From: an uncultured Oscillospiraceae bacterium
GTDB taxonomy: Bacteria > Bacillota > Clostridia > Oscillospirales > Oscillospiraceae
DNA: 16,280 nucleotides
NCBI GenBank assembly: GCA_934655935.1
Contig: CAKUHJ010000033.1
Span: 1 to 16,280, forward strand
Direction of reading: 5' to 3'
A program made the position numbers and the translations under genes. This document shows, in pieces, positions 6,486 through 13,088 of this stretch. The notes under the pieces were generated by a model. The model saw only the letters and a list, made by a program, of their open reading frames with translations, did no database searches and was not told the origin of the DNA. The first letter of the stretch is position 1, and the number at the start of each line of letters is the position of its first letter.

Positions 6486-7235
6486 TTATGTCCCCTGATG
6501 CGCGGCACAAAGATTGGTATGAAGCAAAGACATGACCGCGTTTTCCAGAGTCCCATAATCCTGCAGATATTGCGCCGTAGATTGCCAGCATAATTTCTGG
6601 CCATCTTGAAGAAGCAAAATGTCATCTGATATATTTCTACAAAAACTCATATCGTGCGTTGCAACCAAAACGAGTGCGCCATTTCCGGCGGCAGTTTTCA
6701 GTATTTCCGAGATAGATGCTATCGCAAGAATATCCAGTCCATTTGTCGGTTCGTCCAAAACAATGATCTTTGGTGCATAAACGTCGATATAGCTGAGTTG
6801 AAGCCGCTGCTTCATTCCCTTCGAATAGTCCCTGACCAGCTTCCCGCGGCTGTCAGCCAGCCCGTATTTCTCCAGTATGCTGTCAATATCTAAATTCTTT
6901 GTATCAATGTTATAGACCGCACACATATACTCCAGATTCTCTGCGCCAGTCAGATAGTCAATTACAATCGGCTCATCCGGTAAAAACAGAAAATTACGCT
7001 TTATCGAAACCGGGTACGGCATCAAGACGCGCTCCTGAAAAATCCGCACTTCCCCTTGGCTTGGTCTCAATAGACCAAGTATTATTTTTAAAAACGTTGT
7101 TTTCCCAGAGCCGTTCGGGCCAAGAATGGAGGAAATTTTCCCGCTTTCAAACGCAACAGACAGCTGCTTCAGAGCAGCTGTGGTAGAATTAGAATACTCT
7201 TTGGTCAGTTCGCTTATTTCAATTTCTTTTGACAT
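6486..7235 (-). CDS. ABC transporter ATPase of the circular bacteriocin maturation/export set
   Basis: The 249-residue ABC ATPase has Walker A GPNGSGKTT at 39-47, signature YSKGMKQRL at 137-145, Walker B IIVLDEPTNGLD at 157-168 and the switch histidine in ATHD near 194. All catalytic parts are present. An in-frame ATG at 7271 exists, but ATG 7235 has a strong GAGGGGGA site just upstream and gives a normal ABC N-terminus, so I chose it. It is the last gene of the operon, 10 nt after the 207-residue membrane protein. In circularin A and AS-48 loci an ATPase follows the DUF95 gene and is needed for production and/or immunity (established for those families). Here it probably energises the 207-residue and/or 501-residue membrane proteins, which is inference. 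Confidence 0.92.
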   Translation of the reverse strand: MSKEIEISELTKEYSNSTTAALKQLSVAFESGKISSILGPNGSGKTTFLKIILGLLRPSQGEVRIFQERVLMPYPVSIKRNFLFLPDEPIVIDYLTGAENLEYMCAVYNIDTKNLDIDSILEKYGLADSRGKLVRDYSKGMKQRLQLSYIDVYAPKIIVLDEPTNGLDILAIASISEILKTAAGNGALVLVATHDMSFCRNISDDILLLQDGQKLCWQSTAQYLQDYGTLENAVMSLLHTNLCAAHQGT

Positions 7236-7245
7236 ATCTTCCCCC

Positions 7246-7869
7246 TCAGATAAGAATGAAAGCGGCCTCAAGCAGCGTTGAGATCATCCCACCTACACAC
7301 AGCGCTGCAATTTTCCTGTTGCGTTGAAGTTGGTCCCGAATCTGCACGCTAAACTGCAGTATATACAGCAAAACGGATATTGGAAGCAGCGCCCACTTTT
7401 GATAATCGATCAGCGTTTTGGTAAAAACACCATAAGCAGAAAACAGCATGTATTTTATCACCGGGCAATACAGGGAAATCATTCCAACGCTAAACGTCTG
7501 TAAAAGCTTTTGTCTGGATTCGATTTTTGAGATTTTCTCATCAAGGCGAATCAGCAGGTGAGAAAATATGCTCACAATAAGATAGCTGAAGCATGCTGCA
7601 AAAAACAGAATCGGCCCCTGAAGGTACTTTGATTTCAATGCTCCCATTTTCTGAAGGCCCTGTTTTAAATCTTCCTCTGTAAATGAGGAAACTTCCTCAT
7701 ATTCCCGGATAAATTCTGGGTCCTTTGCCACTTCCTGAAGTTCTGTCCCGATTTTGTCAATCGGTGTCATCGCAATATTCTGATAAACGCTTGCGTATAG
7801 GTAGGACGATAACACAAGTATCACCAAAATCACATATCTATTTTTCAGGATTTTCAATAACCGGCTCAT
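7246..7869 (-). CDS. polytopic membrane protein, ABC partner or bacteriocin immunity candidate
   Basis: The 207-residue protein has hydrophobic segments at about residues 12-28, 85-110, 125-147, 160-176 and 187-206. A hydrophilic loop (about 35-80, rich in Glu/Lys) lies after the first helix. There is no catalytic motif and I do not recognise a family. Its place between the SpoIIM-like gene (24 nt upstream) and the ATPase (10 nt downstream) suggests it is the membrane partner of that ATPase. Known circular bacteriocin loci also carry a hydrophobic, cationic immunity protein near the ATPase gene. This protein is larger than those, but no small immunity gene is visible elsewhere, so it is also the best immunity candidate. 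The start is ATG 7869, with AAAGGG upstream. Confidence 0.78.
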   Translation of the reverse strand: MSRLLKILKNRYVILVILVLSSYLYASVYQNIAMTPIDKIGTELQEVAKDPEFIREYEEVSSFTEEDLKQGLQKMGALKSKYLQGPILFFAACFSYLIVSIFSHLLIRLDEKISKIESRQKLLQTFSVGMISLYCPVIKYMLFSAYGVFTKTLIDYQKWALLPISVLLYILQFSVQIRDQLQRNRKIAALCVGGMISTLLEAAFILI

Positions 7870-7893
7870 ATAAAGCGCCCTTTCACATTTCTT

Positions 7894-8433
7894 CTATTTG
7901 ATCCTCATGGAGATTCCAGACTCAATTGCTGCTGCAGCCAACAAAACAATCATGCACGCAACCGCGCTCAGGCCAACATAGCGAAGCGGCAGCTGCCAAA
8001 AACGCTTATCCTTCCGTTTTCCTGCCTGACCTTCTCGTATCACATACCACGGTAAAACTCCATAGGAAAAGGCCAGCAGTATCACTGGTATTTCCAAAAT
8101 GGCATGTGGAAGGAAATGGGCAGCTGCCCATGCTGCATTGTATTCCTGTGCGATGACTGCCCAGAGAGCGCCAAAAAGATACCCGTTTTGTACAATGCTG
8201 ATAAAATTTGGAATTCCAAACAGAATGCAGCCAGAAACATTTCCTAAAAACACTGTCGCATTATTTATAAAAATATCGCGCGTTGGCTCCCAGTTCAATG
8301 TAAGATCCTGATATTGTTCCGAATACCGTATTTGCGTATCTGCACCATACGCAGCAGCTGCTGTGAATAAAAGCACTGCCGCAAAAACGGAAAACAGAAT
8401 ATATTTATAAAATACTTTTCTATACTGCGTCAT
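7894..8433 (-). CDS. SpoIIM/DUF95-family membrane protein of circular bacteriocin biosynthesis
   Basis: The 179-residue protein has a family pattern typical of stage II sporulation protein M-like (DUF95) proteins. A first helix lies at about 12-30, and the motif IFINNATVFLGNVSGCILFGIP occupies about 54-75. A glycine-bearing helix NGYLFGALW follows, then LPHAILEIPVILLAF at 108-122 and a last helix at about 152-171. DUF95 proteins are hallmark members of circular bacteriocin loci, where they are required for maturation or secretion of the peptide (established). Here it lies directly after the large membrane gene, overlapping its end by 14 nt, as in those loci. I chose ATG 8433 because a GGTGA site lies 5 nt upstream; ATG 8445 would add four residues. 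A role in sporulation is unlikely given the neighbours. Confidence 0.85.
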   Translation of the reverse strand: MTQYRKVFYKYILFSVFAAVLLFTAAAAYGADTQIRYSEQYQDLTLNWEPTRDIFINNATVFLGNVSGCILFGIPNFISIVQNGYLFGALWAVIAQEYNAAWAAAHFLPHAILEIPVILLAFSYGVLPWYVIREGQAGKRKDKRFWQLPLRYVGLSAVACMIVLLAAAAIESGISMRIK

Positions 8434-9925
8434 TGAATTCACCATAAAAATCCCGCGAATTTTTCGCCAGTTTCCGGCATAGCAATCCAGTGTAAATTGT
8501 TACAACCGCAAACAAGAGCGTATAGTACAAGAATACTATGCTTTTCTGCAGGAACGATTCTGTCAGTATGTGAATCAACGCAACCGGAATCAAACACAGC
8601 GATTCATACGCCGACTCTATCATTTGCTGAAGCAAAAGCTGTCGGAGATTTGGTATATTGACTTCATTAAAATATGACGTCCTTTTTGTGCGATAAAAAG
8701 CAGTATTTACAGCAAAAAATGCACTTGATAGCATGAGTACAAACAGCATCAGAATTACAAACCCGCCGGTCTCATTAAAAAGCGCACCCAGAAAAATTAT
8801 TGGCAGAGCGTACATCGGCAGCGAAAGCAGCAGAATATAGCGAACCCGAAGCAGTTGTAGCTTTCCGATTTCTTTTCCGCTCAAAATATAGGTATACAGA
8901 TAATTTCCTTCATACCCGATTTCTAAGTTTTTCAAAAACGGCGCAGGCACGCTGCTTGCAAAAATTATCACCAGGTAAAAAAGTATTGTTTTCTGATCGA
9001 AAAAATCTTGCAGAAAGCGTCCGCCTAAAAAAGCAAGCAGCGTCCACAACAGCGCCGTCAAGATACAAACTGCCAGGTTATTTCCAGAATGCGCCGCACG
9101 AAGCATCTGAAGCAGGTCTTTTTGAAAAATGAAATTCGACTGCTTACGAATAATCCTGTAAAGCTGTTTTGGAAGCGCTCTTACGCGTCTGCTCACTTCA
9201 CGTTTCTGAAGCAGAGGCGTCTTCAGAATCACAAAATTCTCTGCAAAAGTTAATAAAAGCAAACCAGCAAAAAAGGACCAGCAGTTACCGGCATAGGTCT
9301 GTCCGGCAAATTCAAGCGCGCGCGCAAATACCGCAGCGTCCGTTCCGCGCTGAAGAAGGATGACGCACAGCGCAAGCAGCGGCAGCAGTATGCCCGTTAG
9401 AATGCGCAAAAGCGAGCCTTCGGATTTCTGATCCTTCTGAAAAACAAAAAGAATTAATCTTATGTTCTGCGCAAAAGCGAATGACAAAAGCATGCAAAGC
9501 GCGTTTCCAGCGGAAAAAGCCAACGTAGTTCCGCCCAAAACACATCCAACAAATATATGAACAGTCAGCGCAGCAAACAGACAAGTCCGGAACAGCAGTA
9601 CTTTTTTGAGCTTCAGAAAATAAAGGAAGGCCGTGTTAACCGGCAGAAGCACAGCATTTTGAAATTTCTCTTGCTGCAGCAAATAATCAATATTATTTGC
9701 CGGAAACAAAAAGACGCCGGAAATGAAGCAGAGCAGCAGGTTGAAAATAAAATAGTGCTCCAGATTTCTTACGCTGGCGCGCAAATATCCAATTGCAAAT
9801 CCAAGTAAAACTGCAAGTGCGCAGCTTGCAAAGGTCTTCCATAGAGACGGCGGAAATGAATCGCGGAGCTGACGAAACATTGCAAGGCCTTCAAGCCTGG
9901 CCAGCTTTAAATCTCGTCGTTTCAT
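8420..9925 (-). CDS. large polytopic membrane protein, circular bacteriocin B-type (CirB/AS-48B-like) candidate
   Basis: The 501-residue protein has roughly ten to twelve hydrophobic helices in two groups. An N-terminal block covers about residues 30-240. A central basic hydrophilic stretch (about 243-275, KREVSRRVRALPKQLYRIIRK) separates it from a C-terminal block of about 285-485. I see no enzyme motif. Its size, topology and position directly after the precursor and before the DUF95 gene match the B proteins of circularin A and AS-48 loci, which are about 550-residue membrane proteins needed for maturation and secretion. I cannot confirm sequence homology by eye; the layout looks equally like an ABC-2-type exporter. 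ATG 9925 has only a weak AGGTG site, so expression may be kept lower than that of the precursor. The DUF95 gene overlaps its end. Confidence 0.75.
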   Translation of the reverse strand: MKRRDLKLARLEGLAMFRQLRDSFPPSLWKTFASCALAVLLGFAIGYLRASVRNLEHYFIFNLLLCFISGVFLFPANNIDYLLQQEKFQNAVLLPVNTAFLYFLKLKKVLLFRTCLFAALTVHIFVGCVLGGTTLAFSAGNALCMLLSFAFAQNIRLILFVFQKDQKSEGSLLRILTGILLPLLALCVILLQRGTDAAVFARALEFAGQTYAGNCWSFFAGLLLLTFAENFVILKTPLLQKREVSRRVRALPKQLYRIIRKQSNFIFQKDLLQMLRAAHSGNNLAVCILTALLWTLLAFLGGRFLQDFFDQKTILFYLVIIFASSVPAPFLKNLEIGYEGNYLYTYILSGKEIGKLQLLRVRYILLLSLPMYALPIIFLGALFNETGGFVILMLFVLMLSSAFFAVNTAFYRTKRTSYFNEVNIPNLRQLLLQQMIESAYESLCLIPVALIHILTESFLQKSIVFLYYTLLFAVVTIYTGLLCRKLAKNSRDFYGEFNDAV

Positions 9926-9957
9926 TGCAGCAGCACCTTTCGCGTTTTTTGAACTTC

Positions 9958-9984
9958 AAGGGGGCGTTGCAGAAACGCCCCCTT
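9958..9984. terminator. strong hairpin between precursor and maturation genes (attenuator or processing site)
   Basis: A perfect 11-bp stem with five consecutive G-C pairs (9958-9968 with 9974-9984) and a 5-nt loop lies 36 nt past the precursor stop and about 32 nt before the 501-residue gene. No T run follows on the minus strand. It should therefore act as a partial terminator or a 3' end stabiliser, letting the precursor be made in excess of the maturation proteins. Confidence 0.6.
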
Positions 9985-10020
9985 TGCAGGTCGGGTCTTA
10001 AGTTGAAAGCCAGGAATTAA

Positions 10021-10275
10021 TTACCAGGCGACAAACCTTGATTTGCCTTCTTTCATTTTCCTAGAGATAACAAAATAGCTGACTATGCCAAGAACAACAA
10101 AAGCAATCCCCGCCCATACTCCGCCAGCAACCAATGCCGACTTAATAAGTGCCGCCGTTGCTGTATAACCACGCACGGCCGCCCATGCGCCTTTGTAATA
10201 GACCGTCATCGCAACAGCAACTGCAACGGTAGCGGAAATACCAAGATTTCTTAAAATACGCGAAAAATTGAACAT
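10021..10275 (-). CDS. putative circular bacteriocin precursor (AS-48/circularin-like)
   Basis: The 84-residue peptide starts at ATG 10275 with a perfect AGGAGG site 9 nt upstream; the open frame running further up lacks such a site. Residues 1-22 (MFNFSRILRN then LGISATVAVAVA) form a short basic-hydrophobic leader. Residues about 23-84 are cysteine-free, Ala/Val/Gly-rich and helical, with an AGG at 50-52. They end in a cationic tail, SRKMKEGKSRFVAW. From memory, AS-48 ends KKKGKRAVIAW and is joined head to tail from Met1 to Trp70. By analogy cleavage before Met23 and joining to Trp84 would give a 62-residue ring, net charge about +7. The lack of Cys argues against a lanthipeptide or sactipeptide. 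Upstream is an ABC transporter; downstream are the large membrane protein and the DUF95 gene. The cleavage site is inference. Confidence 0.82.
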   Translation of the reverse strand: MFNFSRILRNLGISATVAVAVAMTVYYKGAWAAVRGYTATAALIKSALVAGGVWAGIAFVVLGIVSYFVISRKMKEGKSRFVAW

Positions 10276-10299
10276 TTGCAAAATCCTCCTCTGACACAT

Positions 10300-10308
10300 C
10301 TTATAACA
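10300..10308 (-). promoter_or_regulatory. possible extended -10 promoter of the precursor gene
   Basis: On the minus strand TGT-TATAAG (10300-10308) lies 24 bp before the precursor ATG, in the 68-bp gap after the permease gene. No -35 hexamer is evident. A separate promoter would fit the need for abundant precursor. Confidence 0.35.
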
Positions 10309-10343
10309 ATCATCCCCGACCAGAATGGTTGCACCAAAATTTC

Positions 10344-11300
10344 TTACTTCTTCCCTGGGAACGGCTTCCTGCAAAAATACGTGCTGACTATTACGGCAAG
10401 GAGCAGCGTATTCAGAAATACACAAAGCAGGGCCGTCTGTATTGTTTTTGACGTCCATTTCACGCTTGTCCCAATGGCATTGATTAACGTATCTGCGCTG
10501 TTAAAGACAATCCACGGGCTGATCGCAGCAGGCACGTCGAGGTTATTCAAAATCATAGGTTCAAAAAAATAGATCAGAATTGCGAGCACATTGGCGTACC
10601 CTTTCGATTTTAGCAGCGCAGACAGAAGCATGCTCAACATTCCAAAGAACAACAGCGCTGGAAGCATTACGAGAAGACTTTCGGCAATAACCCGAGCCGA
10701 GTTGACAAATGTCATATTTCCAGTGTCGTTTACGACAATTGCCATCACCGAAAATCCATTTTTATGCATAATAATTCCCGCGCTCAGAAAAGCCGCTGCC
10801 AGCAGGTACAGAACCAACACGAAGACAAATATGAGAAATGCGCATATCTTCGCCAGAATCACGGTTTGCAGCTTGACCTCGCGTGCAGCAAGGTGAAAGA
10901 TCGTACCATTTTTATATTCCACCCCCAAAACTGACGCGGCTATGCATATGGAGATGATAACCATCAGGACAAAATACGTGCTCATATTGTCACTCAAGTA
11001 CTCAAACACACTCTTTGCAGGAGAAATATTATGCTCCAGACGATATCTGAGCAGTTTATTTTCGTTTGCAAAAATTGCTTCAACTTCTTGATCTTTACCA
11101 AACATTTGCGTCAATTCACGCACTGCAGCATTGTTCTCCTGTATTTCCTTTGCAATGCTGTCCCTCCAGTTTTCAGGGACAGGCCGATACTGCAGGATTG
11201 CCAAAAGCGTAACAATGATAAGCACAACCAGCGAGATCAAAATGCAGCGTTCTTTGTAAAACAGCTTACGCAGCTCGCGTCTCAATTCTGTCAGAAACAT
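10344..11300 (-). CDS. ABC-2 type transporter permease
   Basis: The 318-residue protein has about six membrane helices. The first lies at about 20-37. A large hydrophilic extracytoplasmic loop (about 40-105, QYRPVPENWRDSIAKEIQEN onward) separates it from helices at about 109-127, 148-172, 205-233, 236-252 and 286-309. The region VLGVEYKNGTIFHLAAREV is the amphipathic segment typical of ABC-2 permeases, with the E-Y-x-x-G-T core that contacts the ATPase. Its ATG overlaps the stop of the ATPase gene by 10 nt, so the two form a coupled transporter. It precedes the bacteriocin precursor, so its likely job is export or self-protection, as for the extra ABC transporter of the AS-48 locus. The exact substrate is inference. 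Confidence 0.87.
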   Translation of the reverse strand: MFLTELRRELRKLFYKERCILISLVVLIIVTLLAILQYRPVPENWRDSIAKEIQENNAAVRELTQMFGKDQEVEAIFANENKLLRYRLEHNISPAKSVFEYLSDNMSTYFVLMVIISICIAASVLGVEYKNGTIFHLAAREVKLQTVILAKICAFLIFVFVLVLYLLAAAFLSAGIIMHKNGFSVMAIVVNDTGNMTFVNSARVIAESLLVMLPALLFFGMLSMLLSALLKSKGYANVLAILIYFFEPMILNNLDVPAAISPWIVFNSADTLINAIGTSVKWTSKTIQTALLCVFLNTLLLAVIVSTYFCRKPFPGKK

Positions 11301-12175
11301 AGCTGCTTACCTCCATCGGCCGCAAAAGAAATGTAGATATTCTCAATCACGCTCTCGTTGCTTTTCAGCTCTGTCATTCGGCTGCAGTCTCCCTGCATCG
11401 CCGAACGGTTAAAATAGGCTCTATTGATTTCTGAAACCACAAGATAGCTTTTTTCATCTAATGGAGCGTTTTTATATATACTCTCATAAAAATCGTCGAC
11501 TGGCATAAATGCATTCATTGCAGAAATATCCCTGTTCTGAACCGTAACATCGCCTCCGACCGTGCCATTCCGCATAAAAATGAAACGTGTGCAGAATGCA
11601 CCAACCTCTTTCAAAGCGTGACTCGATACCAAAATCGCCGCCTCGTTCCGCCGGACATATTCCGTAAGATAGTTTTGGATGCTAAGCGAAATCCCGGCGT
11701 CCAACCCGTTAAATATTTCGTCCATCAGCATCAGTGACGGCTTTGTCGCAAGCGCCCGTGCAATATTCAGCCGTTGCCGCATCCCCAAAGAATAATTTTT
11801 CACAACCTTCTTATTCTCATCCTGCAGCCCTACAAGTTCCAATAATGCGTGGATTCTTTCTTGATCCGTTATGTACATGCGCAGGTTCTCCCGCGCCGTC
11901 ATATTCGGATAAAAATCAGCATGGTCCGCGGTAAACGCCAGATGGTGATACAGACGCTCCTTCGCCGGACGGTTTTCAAGTCCGCAGACCATAACCTCTC
12001 CCTTATCTGGCTGTACAAATCCTGAGATAATGGAAAACAGCGTTGTTTTTCCAGAACCGTTTTCCCCAATGATTCCAACAATTTCATGTGCACGAATTTC
12101 AAATGACACTTGCTGTAAAACTGCTTCCTTTTTAAAGGACTTATCGATTCCAACAACTTCTAATACAGACCCCAT
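11291..12175 (-). CDS. ABC transporter ATPase, first gene of the bacteriocin operon
   Basis: The 294-residue ATPase has Walker A GENGSGKTT at 37-45, signature NYSLGMRQRL at about 127-136 and Walker B with the catalytic pair Asp152-Glu153 in LMLMDEIFNGLD. The usual DEPTNGLD is changed to DEIFNGLD. The switch histidine is in VSSHAL at about 183-188. A C-terminal tail of about 90 residues follows the nucleotide-binding domain, as in bacitracin- and lantibiotic-immunity ATPases. Two ATGs are adjacent; the second (12175) has the better spacing to the GAGGT site, so I use it. It overlaps the permease gene by 10 nt. The pair probably protects the producer or exports the bacteriocin. Confidence 0.9.
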   Translation of the reverse strand: MGSVLEVVGIDKSFKKEAVLQQVSFEIRAHEIVGIIGENGSGKTTLFSIISGFVQPDKGEVMVCGLENRPAKERLYHHLAFTADHADFYPNMTARENLRMYITDQERIHALLELVGLQDENKKVVKNYSLGMRQRLNIARALATKPSLMLMDEIFNGLDAGISLSIQNYLTEYVRRNEAAILVSSHALKEVGAFCTRFIFMRNGTVGGDVTVQNRDISAMNAFMPVDDFYESIYKNAPLDEKSYLVVSEINRAYFNRSAMQGDCSRMTELKSNESVIENIYISFAADGGKQLCF

Positions 12176-12324
12176 CATTTACCTCAACGCCGCAGGATAA
12201 TAAAGTACACTTTTTTATCCAAAAATTTTCCCAGGCAGTTGAAATATTTGGGGATGAATGTTAGTATAGGCTTGTCAAAGATTTAAGAATTTCAAACCTG
12301 AGTGGATTGGATCGTAAAGTGTAC
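12176..12324. promoter_or_regulatory. intergenic region upstream of the bacteriocin operon, with 20-bp direct repeats
   Basis: This AT-rich 149-bp gap separates the operon from the recombinase gene. It must contain the operon promoter. A TATACT on the minus strand (12263-12268) is the best -10, but it has no proper -35. A TTGACA (12273-12278, minus) is only 4 bp away and cannot pair with it. Two direct repeats, TAAAGT[AC/GT]ACTTnnnTATCC with one further mismatch site, occupy 12201-12220 and 12315-12334. They match at 16 of 20 positions. Confidence 0.5.
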
Positions 12325-12918
12325 TTATGTATCCGTTTTTTCTTTCGCCCACAGGAGGAAGGTCCTGTGGGTGATTTTTAACTGCTCTGCGGCCTGTCTT
12401 GCGGAGATTTCGCCGCGCAGCCACTGCTGCTGCAGCAAGGAAAAGCGCTCCGGCCGCGGCGCCGGCCGGCGCCCAAAATGTACGCCGCGCGCCTTGGCCG
12501 CCTCGATGCCCTCCGCCTGCCGCTGGCGGATGAACTCGCGCTCCGTCTGGGCCACATAGCTGAGCAGCTGCAGGACAATGTCCGCAATCAGCGTGCCGGT
12601 CAGGTCGCGGTTCTGCCGCGTGTCCAAAAGCGGCATATCCAGCACCACGATGGCCGCGCGCTTTTCCTTTGTAATGACGCGCCACTGCTCCAGAATTTCC
12701 TCATAATTGCGCCCCAGGCGGTCGATGCTCTTGACCACAAGCGTATCTCCGTCCTTCAGCCTGCACATCAGCCGCCGGTACTGCGTCCGTGCAAAGTCCT
12801 TCCCGGACTGCTTGTCCATGAAAATTGCAGCGTCTGCAATTCCAAACGCACGCAGGGCAATCAGCTGCCGCTCCTCATTCTGCTCCCGCGTGGATACACG
12901 CGCATATCCGTACTCCAT
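12325..12918 (-). CDS. serine recombinase (resolvase/invertase family)
   Basis: The 197-residue protein has an N-terminal resolvase catalytic domain: YARVSTREQNEERQ with nucleophile Ser9, DKQSGKDFARTQYRRL, then VVKSIDRLGRNYEEIL, whose Arg residues are the expected active-site arginines. The long E helix region is LLSYVAQTEREFIRQRQAEG. A short C-terminal helix-turn-helix (about 155-192, RPERFSLLQQQWLRGEISARQAAEQL) is the DNA-binding end. Length matches small resolvases and Pin-type invertases, not large serine integrases. The start has a GGAGAG site. It is GC-rich like the flank, not AT-rich like the bacteriocin block, and its stop codon lies inside one of the 20-bp repeats. The function may be resolution or inversion at nearby sites. 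Its link to the island is inference, since such genes are also common alone in Clostridia. Confidence 0.92.
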   Translation of the reverse strand: MEYGYARVSTREQNEERQLIALRAFGIADAAIFMDKQSGKDFARTQYRRLMCRLKDGDTLVVKSIDRLGRNYEEILEQWRVITKEKRAAIVVLDMPLLDTRQNRDLTGTLIADIVLQLLSYVAQTEREFIRQRQAEGIEAAKARGVHFGRRPAPRPERFSLLQQQWLRGEISARQAAEQLKITHRTFLLWAKEKTDT

Positions 12919-13038
12919 TTTCAGCTCTCCAATCTGTTTCAGATACGATAGATTGTAAGCCGGCGAACGCTTTTATAAAGCTCCGGCGCGTGAAAGCGGA
13001 GGCTGGATTCAAAAATATCCGGAAAAATCCCGTTCTAT

Positions 13039-13067
13039 TTGCCAGCGGCGCCCGGACGTGCTAAAAT
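13039..13067 (+). promoter_or_regulatory. promoter of the GNAT acetyltransferase gene
   Basis: TTGCCA (13039-13044) and TAAAAT (13062-13067) are 17 bp apart. A TG one base before the -10 gives an extended element. The gene starts 21 nt downstream, after a GGGGGGA ribosome binding site. Confidence 0.7.
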
Positions 13068-13088
13068 CAGGTCAAGGGGGGAAGTCTT

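Noticed and set aside
7894..8433. Sporulation role for the SpoIIM-like protein
   Set aside because: It is not beside any sporulation gene, and the precursor, B-type and ATPase neighbours fit bacteriocin biosynthesis much better.
10276..10458. Upstream extension of the precursor reading frame to ATG 10458
   Set aside because: It overlaps the permease gene by over 100 bp and has no matching ribosome binding site. The AGGAGG and ATG at 10275 are a far better start.
12273..12278. TTGACA on the minus strand as -35 of the bacteriocin operon
   Set aside because: No -10-like hexamer lies 16-18 bp downstream; the nearby TATACT is only 4 bp away.
12348..12371. 8-bp hairpin followed by TGATTTTTA, resembling a plus-strand terminator
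   Set aside because: It lies inside the 3' coding end of the recombinase and no plus-strand gene precedes it.
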